From contig NZ_JAPEPZ010000003.1 of assembly GCF_026339875.1 (NCBI RefSeq), positions 62,001 through 126,000 of the forward strand: a stretch of 64,000 nucleotides of DNA, in the 5' to 3' direction. A program made the position numbers and the translations under genes. Under the pieces are notes generated by a model. The model searched no databases and had not been told where the DNA came from. It was given only the letters and a program-made list of their open reading frames with translations. This DNA is from Streptomyces sp. NBC_01571. GTDB lineage: Bacteria; Actinomycetota; Actinomycetes; Streptomycetales; Streptomycetaceae. This document shows, piece by piece, positions 9,266 to 17,620 of this stretch (its first letter is position 1; each line of letters begins with the position of its first letter).

Positions 9266-9396
9266 ACCTGCACAGCGCAATTGGTCGCTCGGGAAAACAG
9301 TACGGTTGTGGCTGTGCAGTCGCGTCGCCGTCAGAGGGTCCTGATACGTAGAGGTTGCTTGTAGGTCTCCTGCCACACTCCTCGGCTGGGGAAGCG

Positions 9397-9531
9397 GTGC
9401 TGTCGTTGGTCGGGCAGGCTGTGCCCGTCGAAGGGTTCTCGCCGGGGGCAATGCGCGGGTTTGAGGGTGAGATCGACCGCAGGATCGTCGAAGGGCCCAG
9501 CGCGACTATCACGGTGCTTGACAGCAACTGA
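9397..9531 (+). CDS. Small ORF or C-terminal remnant
   Basis: A 44-codon frame (MLSLVGQAVPVEGFSPGAMR... GEIDRRIVEGPSATITVLDSN) begins at GTG 9397 behind GGGGAAG and ends just before a strong terminator. Residue composition looks like real protein. No family was recognised, and it may be the end of a larger lost gene. Confidence 0.35.
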   Translation: MLSLVGQAVPVEGFSPGAMRGFEGEIDRRIVEGPSATITVLDSN

Positions 9532-9543
9532 GTGAGGGTCGTC

Positions 9544-9586
9544 AGCGAGGCGTCCTCCCGTGCAACGCACAGGAGGACGCCTCGCT
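9544..9586 (+). terminator. Strong hairpin terminator
   Basis: A perfect 15-bp stem (AGCGAGGCGTCCTCC / GGAGGACGCCTCGCT) around a 13-nt loop, 12 nt after the stop at 9531. Confidence 0.8.
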
Positions 9587-9839
9587 GTGAGGGTGACACC
9601 GAACGGCTGCTGGTGGACGTGACATCCGCGGACGAATTCTGCGTACCCCGTGGCTGCCTGTCTCATGGGCCCGCATTGGATCAGTCCACGTCATTCCGCG
9701 TCCACGGAGGAGCGGCGCTCCCATCAGGCTCACGTCCGAATCGGAATTCCTCCCGGTTTCCTCCGAGCGTGAGGGACAGACTGAAGTGTCCAGCGCCAGG
9801 GAGCCGCCGGGCCAGGACAGCGATCTAACCTTCGACGGC

Positions 9840-10040
9840 AAACTGGATTCCGACGGCCGTGTGCCTGGCCGGGTCGCGGGCCAGCAGAACAGTGACCTGC
9901 TCGCGCGCCTGAGCCTCCCGTAGCGCGCAGCAGCCCGGCGACTTCGCTTGGATTGTCGAGCATGGCGTGCGCGGCGGGATCAGAGGGCCAGCAGGACGGT
10001 GACCTGCTCGTCCGCCCCAGCCCCCGCAGCGCGCTCAGCA
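9840..10040. repeat. Imperfect tandem duplication
   Basis: Two related blocks of about 55 bp occur around 9880-9934 and 9985-10042. Both contain GGCCAGCAG, then A/G-AC-A/G-GTGACCTGCTCG, then a GCGCGC-rich end. On the minus strand each reads REQVTVLLA followed by different tails, so this may be a decayed end of a small regulator-type gene that was duplicated. No intact gene is visible from 9587 to 10091. Confidence 0.45.
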
Positions 10041-10091
10041 CATCGCCGACGAGGTACGGATCCCCTTCGTGGGGGCAGGCTCTTTCTTATT

Positions 10092-10340
10092 TCACGAGTC
10101 CTGGATCGCGTCCTTCAATTGCGCTTCTGCCGCTTCGGCTCTCGCCTGACGAGCCTTGTACGCCTCTCGGGCACGGGTCGCCGCGATGACAGCTGTACCG
10201 ACGACCAACCCACCGCCTACAGCCCCCGCAGTGGCACCCTTCGTGAATGCGGCCTTTTTAATGGTGCCGAGGAGTGCTTCAACACCGCCCGCTTTCTTTG
10301 CCGCAGCCGAAAAGACCTCATACGCGCCAAGATTCCCCAT
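10092..10340 (-). CDS. Small protein with a glycine-rich hydrophobic segment
   Basis: This 82-aa protein (MGNLGAYEVFSAAAKKAGGVEALLGTIKKAAFTKGATAGAVGGGLVVGTAVIAATRAREAYKARQARAEA) has a central glycine-rich hydrophobic stretch (residues ~37-55) followed by a charged, probably coiled-coil tail. It starts 3 nt after the stop of the upstream small gene, so they are co-transcribed. No family was recognised. Confidence 0.6.
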   Translation of the reverse strand: MGNLGAYEVFSAAAKKAGGVEALLGTIKKAAFTKGATAGAVGGGLVVGTAVIAATRAREAYKARQARAEAAEAQLKDAIQDS

Positions 10341-10343
10341 AGT

Positions 10344-10508
10344 TCAGCCTTTCCCTCTCTTCTTGAAGATCGGCACCTCAACGATGGTGGCGTTGGCCTC
10401 GGCCGTCATCTCGTCTCGACGCTTCTCCGCAACCCGCTTGCTGTAGGACACCACAGACTGAACCCGTGTGCCGTCCGCGCCGTCCCACTCAACCTTGAAG
10501 TTCTCCAC
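10344..10508 (-). CDS. 54-aa hypothetical protein
   Basis: GTG 10508 follows a GGAG-type ribosome site. The product is VENFKVEWDGADGTRVQSVV...KRRDEMTAEANATIVEVPIFKKRGKG. The pattern of a short strand, the SYSKRVAEKRRDEM helix and a final strand suggests a small folded domain rather than noise. It is coupled (3 nt) to the next gene at 10340. Confidence 0.55.
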   Translation of the reverse strand: MENFKVEWDGADGTRVQSVVSYSKRVAEKRRDEMTAEANATIVEVPIFKKRGKG

Positions 10509-10623
10509 CTATCTCCCACTCCTTCAATAGTTGCATGGTGTATTCCAAACTGCTCTCAGGGCTTTCGGCAACCCAGCCGCCTTCCTTAGCCCTTCCGATC
10601 CTCAGACCGTAGATCCTCCGCCA

Positions 10624-11073
10624 CTAAAAAACCTCTTGCGTACCAGCCGGGTAGCTCGAAATCGTAGACTCACGGAACCACAAGCGGCGCCGTTCGTCAG
10701 CGATCTCAGCCAAGACCTCTTCAATCTTGTCTAGCCAGCCCAACGCCTCTTCATGTCGGTTCATGTACAGCTCGCGCAGTCCCCAACTGCTGTTCCAAGA
10801 AACACCGCTGTGGACCGTGCCGCTACCGTCCCAATTGTCAGTCATGAGCCGACCGAGGTACCACATAATCGGGGTCTTGTCACACTTGCTGTTATTGCAG
10901 GCCTTGCAGGCAGGGACCAGGTTTGTCAGTTCGTCAGCGCCGCCTTGCGACCAGGGTATGACGTGGTCCATTACTTCGGCCGGGTTGCCGCAATACACAC
11001 AGTTGCCGCCGTTGGCCTCCAAGACACACAGGTGCTCCCACACGCGGAAGCGCTTGCGCCTTCTCCCGTGCAC
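10624..11073 (-). CDS. HNH endonuclease
   Basis: GTG 11073 is preceded by AAGGAG at 8 nt, which decides this start over longer readings. The 149-aa product contains the HNH zinc/metal site: CVYCGNPAEVMDHVIPWSQGGADELTNLVPACKACNNSKCDK. Both CxxC pairs, the catalytic H in DHVIPW and the final N...K are present. After it come about 90 residues of unfamiliar sequence ending in a helical EEVLAEIADERRRLW. HNH proteins of this size occur in phages and integrative elements. It follows the small membrane gene by 4 nt. Confidence 0.85.
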   Translation of the reverse strand: MHGRRRKRFRVWEHLCVLEANGGNCVYCGNPAEVMDHVIPWSQGGADELTNLVPACKACNNSKCDKTPIMWYLGRLMTDNWDGSGTVHSGVSWNSSWGLRELYMNRHEEALGWLDKIEEVLAEIADERRRLWFRESTISSYPAGTQEVF

Positions 11074-11077
11074 CCCC

Positions 11078-11371
11078 TTACTCCTTACCGACGTTGCGAT
11101 CGTCGCCGTCGATTTCGACGTTGCGCGCGCACCCCACCGGGTCCTCTGAATGGCTCGACGCGCACCACTTCTCAACGGCTTCCATGCAATTCACTATCGC
11201 GTTACGGCCTCCGACGGTGGTGTCCGGCATAGCGTCAAAGTGCCTCGCGCAGTCAGGAGACCCGTCATCCCCGTTGATCTTGATGAAGCCGAGCACGCCG
11301 ATGATGGCGAAGCAGCAGACGAAGAAAATCGTCGAGCGCTTCTTGCCGTAGCGCTCGGTGATCGTTTGCAT
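11078..11371 (-). CDS. Small single-pass membrane protein
   Basis: From ATG 11371 the 97-aa product has an N-terminal membrane anchor (STIFFVCCFAIIGVLGFI). An extracytoplasmic part follows with four Cys (CARHFD, VNCMEAVEKWC, GCAR) that could form disulfides. It is first in the minus-strand run with the HNH gene. A longer reading to 11398 exists but ATG 11371 places the anchor at the N-terminus. Unknown function. Confidence 0.6.
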   Translation of the reverse strand: MQTITERYGKKRSTIFFVCCFAIIGVLGFIKINGDDGSPDCARHFDAMPDTTVGGRNAIVNCMEAVEKWCASSHSEDPVGCARNVEIDGDDRNVGKE

Positions 11372-11527
11372 GTAGCTGTACCCCCCACAGGTTCGCACGT
11401 GGCGCGATCATATGTGGCTGAAAGGTGAAAGCGCGGTGGGGCGGCCCGTCGCCGCGGAACCAGCCGGCGTACCGTCGCGGGCCGCGTGCGCGACGTCCTG
11501 GCCGGCGTGCGGGCGTAGCGTGCGGGC

Positions 11528-11860
11528 ATGCGCTTTCGCTGGGACTGGGTAGAGCCGGTGATGCCCGTGCCGTACGTACCGACCCTCGGCCCTGTCCACC
11601 CCGGCAACCCGCTCCCCGACCTGTTCAACGCTGTGGTGGAGGCCGCCGGGACAGATCGCTTCCTTCCTCACGACAAGGACCGCCGGTGGTCCGACCGGAA
11701 GACCGAGCAGGTCCTGGTCGACGCGATCCGCCACGGCCGTCGGCGTACCCTCGTGCCGACACTTGTGGACCGCAGTGCCCGTACGGTCCGCGTCCACGTG
11801 TATACGTCCGACCCGGAGGGCATCGCCGCCGCCTCAGACCTCGCCCTGCAGCCGCCCGCG
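11528..11860 (+). pseudogene. Truncated copy of an unknown Streptomyces gene, fused to GNAT
   Basis: The product starts MRFRWDWVEPVMPVPYVPTLG and continues VVEAAGTDRFLPHDKDRRWSDRK...LVPTLVDRSARTVRVHVYTSD. This is the same protein as the one starting at 33647, and even the ~90 nt upstream are alike. Similarity stops after AASDLALQ (about 11850). From there the neighbouring frame reads as the front of a GNAT protein. I infer a deletion that joined the two genes. A TAGCGT -10-like box lies 6 nt before the ATG, so it was probably leaderless. Confidence 0.6.
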
Positions 11861-11939
11861 TACACAGCGCGGTCCGGGCCCAGGTCGTATCGTTCCTGGC
11901 CCCCGGCCGGCCCGAAGAGCTCGCCAAAGGTGGAATCCG

Positions 11940-12411
11940 CGTGCAGCTCAGGAACTTCACCGCCGGGCCTGGACCGGCACCCGGACTCCCGGTCCAAGAG
12001 TCCCACCGGCTGCCGCCGGGAGCCGGGTTCGGGGAGTTCGCCGACGCGATGGCCGCGGACGGGTTCGAATTCCTGCACGAGCAGATGCAATCCGGGAAGG
12101 CCGGCCCGGTCCTCACCGTGGTGCACGAGGGCCGGGTGGCCGGCGCCATCGGTCCGATGGAGACCATGCCCGACGCCACCGGGACCGTTCGCCTCCTACC
12201 GCAGTACTTCGGCGTCCTCCCGCAACACCGCGGCCGCGGATACGGGAGGGCCCTGTGGCGCGCAGCGATGAACTGGGGACACGAACACGATGCGGCCTAC
12301 CAGATCCTCCAGACCACGGTCGGCAGTCCCTCGGACTGGCTCTGCGCGGGAGAAGGCCTGGCGTCGCTCGGAGTCATCCTCCAGACGGAAGCCCGCATCG
12401 GGGAACCGTGA
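11940..12411 (+). CDS. GNAT-family acetyltransferase
   Basis: From GTG 11940 this gives 157 aa; the open frame extends upstream (VRAQVVSFLAPGRPEELAKGGIRV) as part of what was probably a longer N-terminus, now joined to another gene. The acetyl-CoA signature is clear: VLTVVHEGRVAGAIGPMETMPD, then LLPQYFGVLPQHRGRGYGRALWRAAMNWG, with the Q/RxxGxG/A loop in QHRGRGYGRA. The substrate is unknown. A decayed second copy lies at 15603-15977. The real start is uncertain. Confidence 0.7.
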
Positions 12412-12421
12412 GTCCTGCAGA

Positions 12422-12446
12422 GGCCGCGCTTCGGAAGAGCGCGGCC
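12422..12446 (+). terminator. Terminator after the GNAT gene
   Basis: A 9-bp perfect stem (GGCCGCGCT / AGCGCGGCC) with a 7-nt loop, 10 nt past the stop codon. Confidence 0.65.
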
Positions 12447-12608
12447 CCGGGTCCTTCATGCAGCCGGGCATGCACTCTCGCGACGAAGAAATGCAGCAGG
12501 CGCGCTGCAGGGCTGGCGGGCCCCCGCACAGGCTGTCGATGCCCTTGACGTAGGACGCGGACCCAGCAGTGCAGATGTCCTTGAACCGTTCCGGGTTCGG
12601 TAGAGACT

Positions 12609-13559
12609 CTAGATTATGGCTGTGACCTGCGGTTTTTGTGTGTTCTGGTAATGGGTGGTTTCGTATTCGGCGGGTGGGACGTGGCCTATCTCACCGTGGA
12701 GTCGACGGTGGTTGTACCAGTCGACATACTCAGCGGTGGCCAACTCGACTTCGCTCAGGGCTTTCCAGGGCCGCTGCGGCTTGATGAGCTCGGTTTTGTA
12801 GAGCCCGATGGTCGATTCCATCAGGGCGTTGTCGAGGGCGTCCCCGACGGTGCCGATGGACGCGGCGATCTGTTCGGCGGCCAGGTGGGCAGCGAGACGG
12901 AAGCTGGTGTACTGGGATCCGGCATCGGAATGGTGGATCAACTCCCGTGCGGTAACAGGGTTTCCGGCCCGGTCGCGCTGCCACAGGCCCACCTCCAGTG
13001 CGGACAGCACCAGCGGGGTCTGCTTGTTCGTCGCCGCGGACCAGCCGACGATCCGGCGGGAGAAGGTGTCGACGACGAAGGCGACGTAGACGGTGCCGGA
13101 CCAGGTGGCCACGTAGGTGAAGTCCGCGACCCATACCCGGTTGGGAGCACTGGCCACGAACTGCCGGCTGAGCCGGTCCGGGGCTCGCTCGGCCTCCCTG
13201 TCCGTCACCGTGGTGACGACTTTCTTCCCGCGCACCGCCCCGACCAGGCCCTCGGCCTTCATCAGTCGCTCGACGGTGCACCGGGCTACCTGATGGCCCT
13301 GGCGTCTGAGTTCGGCCCAGATCTTGCGGGCTCCGTAGACGCTGTAGTTGTCCTGGTAGATGCTGACGATCAGCGGTGCCAGTTCCGCGTCCCGCAGTGA
13401 GCGGGCCGATGGCAGGCGCTTTTTGTGGGCGTAATAGGTGGACGGGTGGATGCTGCAGTCGTGCTCGGTGAGCGTCCTGCAGATCGGCTCGACTCCGCCG
13501 AAGCGGTCCCGGTGCTCGTCGATGAACGCTACGAGCGTGTGTGTGGCCGGTCGAGCTCG
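12609..13559 (-). CDS. IS3 transposase OrfB
   Basis: The frame runs from about 13559 (entered by -1 frameshifting from orfA, with no good start of its own) through VAFIDEHRDRFGGVEPICRTL, NYSVYGARKIWAELRRQGHQVARCTVERLM, and the rve integrase core. The core shows VWVADFTYVATWSGTVYVAFVVDTFSRRIVGW (first D), HHSDAGSQYTS (second D) and DNALMESTIGLYKTELI (E). It ends YNHRRLHGEIGHVPPAEYE and appears intact, so the IS may be active. Confidence 0.85.
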   Translation of the reverse strand, partial: RARPATHTLVAFIDEHRDRFGGVEPICRTLTEHDCSIHPSTYYAHKKRLPSARSLRDAELAPLIVSIYQDNYSVYGARKIWAELRRQGHQVARCTVERLMKAEGLVGAVRGKKVVTTVTDREAERAPDRLSRQFVASAPNRVWVADFTYVATWSGTVYVAFVVDTFSRRIVGWSAATNKQTPLVLSALEVGLWQRDRAGNPVTARELIHHSDAGSQYTSFRLAAHLAAEQIAASIGTVGDALDNALMESTIGLYKTELIKPQRPWKALSEVELATAEYVDWYNHRRLHGEIGHVPPAEYETTHYQNTQKPQVTAII

Positions 13560-13846
13560 ACCGCGAAGAAACTTGCTGCGGCCTTCAGGATCTCGTTCGC
13601 CCGCTTCAGCTCGGCGACCTCTTTCTTGAGGGCCTTGAGCTGGGCGGATTCCTCAGTCGTAGTCCCGGTCCGGGCACCGGCGTCGACCTCAGCCTGACGC
13701 ACCCAGTTCCGAAGGGACTCCGGCCCGATGTCGAGCTTCGCCCCGATCGAGCGGATCGCCGCAGACTCGGTCTTGTACTGATCACGAGTCTCCAGGACCA
13801 GACGCACGGCCCGCTCCTTGAGCTCCTTGGGGTATTGCTTCGCCAT
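13529..13846 (-). CDS. IS3 OrfA (helix-turn-helix)
   Basis: From ATG 13846 the 105-aa protein has the IS3 OrfA HTH (YPKELKERAVRLVLETRDQY...GAKLDIGPESLRNWVRQAE) and the leucine zipper (LKALKKEVAELKRANEILKAAASFF). Its end overlaps orfB, as is normal for programmed frameshifting. Confidence 0.85.
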   Translation of the reverse strand: MAKQYPKELKERAVRLVLETRDQYKTESAAIRSIGAKLDIGPESLRNWVRQAEVDAGARTGTTTEESAQLKALKKEVAELKRANEILKAAASFFAVELDRPHTRS

Positions 13847-13900
13847 AACGGACTCGATCCTTCCAAAAGATCGAGTCTCGATCAAACGCGGAACGGTTCA

Positions 13901-14237
13901 CTCTGGTCTTCACGGACAGTTCTGGCCAGGCGTGGGAGCGGAGCAGCACCGGCAGTCTGTCGCACGTGAAAACAGATGCGCCGTTCGTGGCTCCAGGCAA
14001 ACCCTCCTCCAAGCGCTGGAAGACCGCTCCTCTCGAGAACTGCGGCACGAGCTGATCTTCAGGCGTCCGCCCGAACTGAACGGCTCCCACCAGCTCGAGA
14101 CGCCCGGCACCCGCGACGTCTCCCGGCAGGCCAGCACCCTTCTTGCCAGGCTGAGCGCCCAGACCCTCGACGATCTGCGTGACGGTGACCGCGAGTTGCT
14201 GGAACGTACAGAGAAGCGGGCACGCGAGCTGGCCTGA
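13901..14237 (+). pseudogene. 3' remnant of a gene cut by the IS3 element
   Basis: Directly after the IS, one frame reads VFTDSSGQAWERSSTGSLSHV, a plausible protein stretch, but stops soon after. A second frame gives ELRHELIFRRPPEL... RQASTLLARLSAQTLDDLRDGDRELLERTEKRARELA and stops at 14237. Together they look like the frameshifted C-terminus of a Streptomyces hypothetical protein. No matching 5' part was found left of the IS. Confidence 0.4.
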
Positions 14238-14245
14238 TACGGCAG

Positions 14246-14275
14246 GCAGCCCCACCCCCGCTTCGGGCGGGCTGC
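14246..14275 (+). terminator. Imperfect hairpin
   Basis: GCAGCCCC...CCCGC / GCGGGCTGC with a TTCG loop and a bulge, shortly after the stop at 14237. Confidence 0.4.
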
Positions 14276-14393
14276 TCTGTTCGTTGAAGGTTCACATTTC
14301 GTCACGGTTTCATCACTGCGCCTCCACAGCTCTTACAAACTTCTCACCTGCACCGTTACGTTCATCCCTCACGGATCTTCCCTGGGGGGACAC

Positions 14394-15185
14394 ATGTCGC
14401 AGAATCAGCCGCCGCCGTCCGGGCCCGCCTGGGGCCAGGTACCGCCGCCGCCTCCGATGCCGCCGCAGCCGGCCAGCGGCCCGAAGTGGGCGCGGAAGCG
14501 GATCGTCATCCCGGCCGCCCTGGTCATCCTGTTCATCGGGGTCGGTATCGGCTCCTCCGGCAACGACCAGAAGAACACCGCGTCTTCGAAGCCGGCACCG
14601 CGCGTCACCGTCACCGCGACCGCCGCAGGCGGCAAGGCCACCAGCACCCCGGCGTCAGGCGTCACCACGTCAGCGTCAAAGGACGACAAGCCCCCTGCGG
14701 CCGGGCGTAAGGCGGTGCCCACCTTCGTTGGCATGGGACTGCAGTCCGCGCAGGATGCGGCGCAGGAGCAGGGCTTCTACTCGCTGAAGTCGCACGACTC
14801 GCTCGGCCGGGACCGTATGCAGATCCTCGACCGCGACTGGAAGGTCTGCTCGCAGAACGTGCAGGCCGGCACGGCGGCCGGCACCGACACGACACTGGAC
14901 TTCGGTTCGGTGAAGCTCACCGAGACATGCCCGTCGAGAGACGTGAAGGCGCCGTCCACGGCGGGCGGGAAGATTCCGGACTTCACGGGAAGGTCCGTGA
15001 AGGCGGCGCGGGCCGCGCTCGACCCGGGCACGTCCTTCACGGTCAAGGACGCTTCCGACGCGAGGCGTTGGATCCTGGTCGAGAGCAACTGGAAGGTGTG
15101 CACGCAGTCGCCGGCCACCGGTACTGCTCTCAAGGGGCAGCCTGTGACGCTCGGCGCTGTCAAGTTCGAGGAGACCTGCCCGTAA
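14394..15185 (+). CDS. PASTA-domain membrane protein
   Basis: The 263-aa product has a Pro-rich cytoplasmic N-terminus (~1-33), then a basic stretch and one membrane helix (IVIPAALVILFIGVGIGS, ~37-54). A Thr/Ser/Ala linker and two PASTA-like repeats follow. Each repeat has the P-x-F-x-G start and a Cys-containing end (WKVCSQ...TETCP and WKVCTQ...EETCP), suggesting disulfides. PASTA domains bind peptidoglycan or muropeptides, usually on Ser/Thr kinases or penicillin-binding proteins. Here no catalytic domain is attached, so a sensor, anchor or decoy role is inference. A GGGGGG ribosome site precedes ATG 14394. Confidence 0.8.
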   Translation: MSQNQPPPSGPAWGQVPPPPPMPPQPASGPKWARKRIVIPAALVILFIGVGIGSSGNDQKNTASSKPAPRVTVTATAAGGKATSTPASGVTTSASKDDKPPAAGRKAVPTFVGMGLQSAQDAAQEQGFYSLKSHDSLGRDRMQILDRDWKVCSQNVQAGTAAGTDTTLDFGSVKLTETCPSRDVKAPSTAGGKIPDFTGRSVKAARAALDPGTSFTVKDASDARRWILVESNWKVCTQSPATGTALKGQPVTLGAVKFEETCP

Positions 15186-15204
15186 CGGCGAGCCACATCT
15201 GTCC

Positions 15205-15298
15205 GAAGGCCGGGCGGCCGCCGAACGGCGGGAACGGGAAAGGGCGCAGTGGCAGGAGCAGGACGACCCCTGGGACGGCGTGGGCGAGTTCGCCCAGC
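15205..15298 (+). repeat. Duplicated 3' end of the TPR gene
   Basis: This ~94-bp block repeats positions 1578-1671 with about four substitutions and encodes EGRAAAERRERERAQWQEQDDPWDGVGEFAQ. It directly follows the PASTA gene and has no gene body upstream, so it is a translocated gene end. Confidence 0.8.
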
Positions 15299-15377
15299 CG
15301 CGAGAACCCGAACCCACCAGACCCCAGGCATCGCGAGCACGGGTGGTACCTGCCGAACGACGACTCGGCGGGCGTCT

Positions 15378-15600
15378 TCAGGCTGCGAGTAGGCGCCTAG
15401 GCACCTTCGAGACTGTGTTCTCCGACCAGCGTGCGCCGGTAGCCGTGGTAAGGCCTTCGACATTGAACCGCGTGGCGGGGGCCAGGCCACGGGCGCGGGC
15501 GATGCCGAGAATCAAGGCCATCTCCTCACCGGTACAGCGCGGTTCGACGCTGCCGCCAGACGAGCTGTCGGCGGCAGCGTCGTCAAGAGCCCGCGCCATC
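15378..15600 (-). pseudogene. Possible serine-recombinase C-terminal remnant
   Basis: On the minus strand one frame reads EEMALILGIARARGLAPATRFNVEGLTTATGARWSENTVSKV. This matches the recombinase-domain pattern (xxIAxxLNxEGxxTxxGxxWxxxTVxxI) of large serine recombinases. There is no N-terminal catalytic domain. The call rests on this one motif. Confidence 0.4.
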
Positions 15601-15602
15601 CA

Positions 15603-15977
15603 AGAGTTCGCCGCCATGGTTGCCGAGAGGTTCGCGTTCCTGCGCGCGCAGATGCAGTCCGGGAAGACCGGCCCTCTCCTCACCGTGCTGCACGAGGGCC
15701 GGCTGGCCGGCGCCGCCGGACCGATGGAGACCATGCCCGACGCCACCGGGATCGTTTGCCTCCTACCGCAGTACTTCGGCGTGCTCCCTCAGTACCGCGG
15801 CGGCGGCAACAGGCGGTCTGTGGCGCGCAGCGATGCACTGGGGAACACGAACATGGTGCGGCCTTCCAGATTCTCCAGACCGCGGTCGACGGTGCGTCGG
15901 ACTGGCTGTGCGCGGCCGAGAGTCTGGCGTCGCTCGGAGTCATCCGCCAAACAGAAGTCCTCACCGTCGAACCGTGA
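15603..15977 (+). pseudogene. Decayed second copy of the GNAT gene
   Basis: The sequence is clearly homologous to 12030-12411: LRAQMQSGKTGPLLTVLHEGRLAGAAGPMETMPDATG...LLPQYFGVLPQYRG. A 2-nt loss in the acetyl-CoA loop region (~15810) and a 1-nt gain (~15845) break the frame. The ending QILQTAVDGASDWLCAAESLASLGVI continues in another frame. No start region is preserved. Confidence 0.75.
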
Positions 15978-16143
15978 GACCGCGAGCCTCGTGGCCGTTC
16001 GGGCTGTCTTCCGACACTCCGCGACGGCTCGGCTGGACAGATTCGGCGTCTGTAAGCACGAACAAACGTGTCCCGTGACCTCCTATGTCGTCTTGAGGTA
16101 CTGAACTTGAACTCGTGATGTCGGTCGCATGGAACGGACAGGC

Positions 16144-16614
16144 TCAACGCTTGCGGTTGGGGCTCCACTCGTAAGCGCTTGGGGTCCTCTCGATGACTTC
16201 TCGAGGCCAGGCCAGCCGCACCTGCTCCAGACGCTCGTGGTGCTCGTTGACCCAGTCCCCCTCGGGTCGGATTCCCAACAGTGCCGTGAGACGGTCCGGA
16301 TCGTCGACCGTGATCGACAGCCAACCATCCTCGTGCATGCGGAGCACGAGGCTCAGACCACGGTCTCCACCGATGCTGGCTTCCCGACCCGGGACCAAAT
16401 CGCACAGCTTCCGCTGCCAGGCGTCCAGGTCCTGCTGGAAGAGGTAGAGGTTTAGCCGGGCGTCGACGAAGCTCGCGGAGGCGAGCACATCTGCGCGCAG
16501 GATGTCGTGGCCGGTCAGCACACCTGGCGTAAAGCGTCCGGTCACGCGCACGATGCACCGGTTCCCCTCCGCATCGGCGAGGTGGATCAGGTCCACCGGG
16601 GCAGGCTCCGCCAT
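16144..16614 (-). CDS. DUF5959 family protein
   Basis: The 156-aa protein fits the Streptomyces DUF5959 family: DLIHLADAEGNRCIVRVTGRFTPGVLTGHDILRADVLASASFVDARLNLYL, then WVNEHHERLEQVRLAWPREVIERTPSAYEW. The fold is probably all-beta with a final helix; function unknown. The gene lies just outside the left end of the IS3 element at 16655, which may have removed part of its upstream region. Confidence 0.75.
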   Translation of the reverse strand: MAEPAPVDLIHLADAEGNRCIVRVTGRFTPGVLTGHDILRADVLASASFVDARLNLYLFQQDLDAWQRKLCDLVPGREASIGGDRGLSLVLRMHEDGWLSITVDDPDRLTALLGIRPEGDWVNEHHERLEQVRLAWPREVIERTPSAYEWSPNRKR

Positions 16615-16706
16615 CTCGTCGCTCGCTTTCGTGCGCTGGTGTGGGCTGCATCCTTGACCTTCCCCTCGTAGCGTAGAGACCGTGACTGCAGGGGAAGTTG
16701 AGGGTC

Positions 16707-16997
16707 ATGGCGGGCAAGAGGCGGAAGTTCGACGCGGAGTTCCGTGAGGGGGCTGTGCGGATCGTCGCGGAGACCAGCAAGCCGATCCCACAGGTCGCGA
16801 AGGACCTCGGGATCAACGAGACGACGCTGGCCACCTGGGTGTCGAGGGCACGGGCGGCCGGCAAGGCCGGTCCGACGGGTGAGAGCGAGGAACTTGCGCG
16901 GTTGCGACGGGAGAATGCCCAGCTCAAGCGGGACAACAAGGAGCTGGTCATGGAGCGTGATGTCCTCAAACGCTGCATGGTCCTGTGGGTGAAGTAG
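16707..16997 (+). CDS. IS3 OrfA
   Basis: The 96-aa HTH protein (FDAEFREGAVRIVAETSKPIPQVAKDLGINETTLATWVSRAR) carries the leucine-zipper tail ELARLRRENAQLKRDNKELVMERDVLKRCMVLWVK. Its end overlaps orfB by 13 nt. It is closely related to the OrfA at 31464. Confidence 0.85.
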   Translation: MAGKRRKFDAEFREGAVRIVAETSKPIPQVAKDLGINETTLATWVSRARAAGKAGPTGESEELARLRRENAQLKRDNKELVMERDVLKRCMVLWVK

Positions 16998-17620
16998 CTG
17001 TTGCGGACCCGGCGGCGCTCGTCGGGGTGATCAGCGACCAGAGGACCGATTTCAAGATTCCGCATCGCACCTCCTGTCGAGCCCTGGGGGTGTCGGAGGC
17101 GTGGTTCTACAAGTGGCGACGCAGACCGTCCGAGCCGACGAAACGCGAGGTCAGACGGGCACTGCTGGCCGAGCGGATCTCGTACTTCTTCGACCGGTCG
17201 GGCCGCACCTACGGCTCGCCGAGGATCACGCTGGACTTGTGGGAGGAGGGCTGGCAGGTATCGCAGAACACCGTCGCCGACATCATGGCCGAGCTCGGCC
17301 TGCAGGGCCGCAAGCCACCACGCCGCCGGCGTTCGCTGACCCGTCCCGGGAAGCGGAAGACGGCACGTGACCTGGTGCTGCGCAGGTTCGACGCGATCGC
17401 GCCGAACATCTTGTGGTGGGGCGACATGACCGAGATCGACACCGACGAGGGCAAGCTCTACCTCGCGAGCGTGCACGACGCGTTCTCCCGCCGGGCCCTG
17501 GGCTATGCGATGGGCGACCGGCACGACACGACGCTGGTCAGCGCCGCCCTGCAGATGGCGATCGCGACCAGAGGCGGCCAAGTGGACGGCGTCATTTTCC
17601 ACACCGACCGCGGATCGGAG

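Larger units (their letters stand above)
12582..13900 (-). mobile_element. IS3-family insertion sequence, copy 1
   Basis: The 1,319-bp element has imperfect terminal repeats beginning TGAACCGTTCCG at both ends and overlapping orfA and orfB on the minus strand. The flanking bases (CCT and CTC) do not match, so no target duplication is visible. It differs in end sequence from the other two IS3 elements here. Confidence 0.85.

Noticed and set aside
12578..13904. Target duplication of IS3 copy 1
   Set aside because: TCCT on the left and CTCT on the right do not match at 3 or 4 bp.
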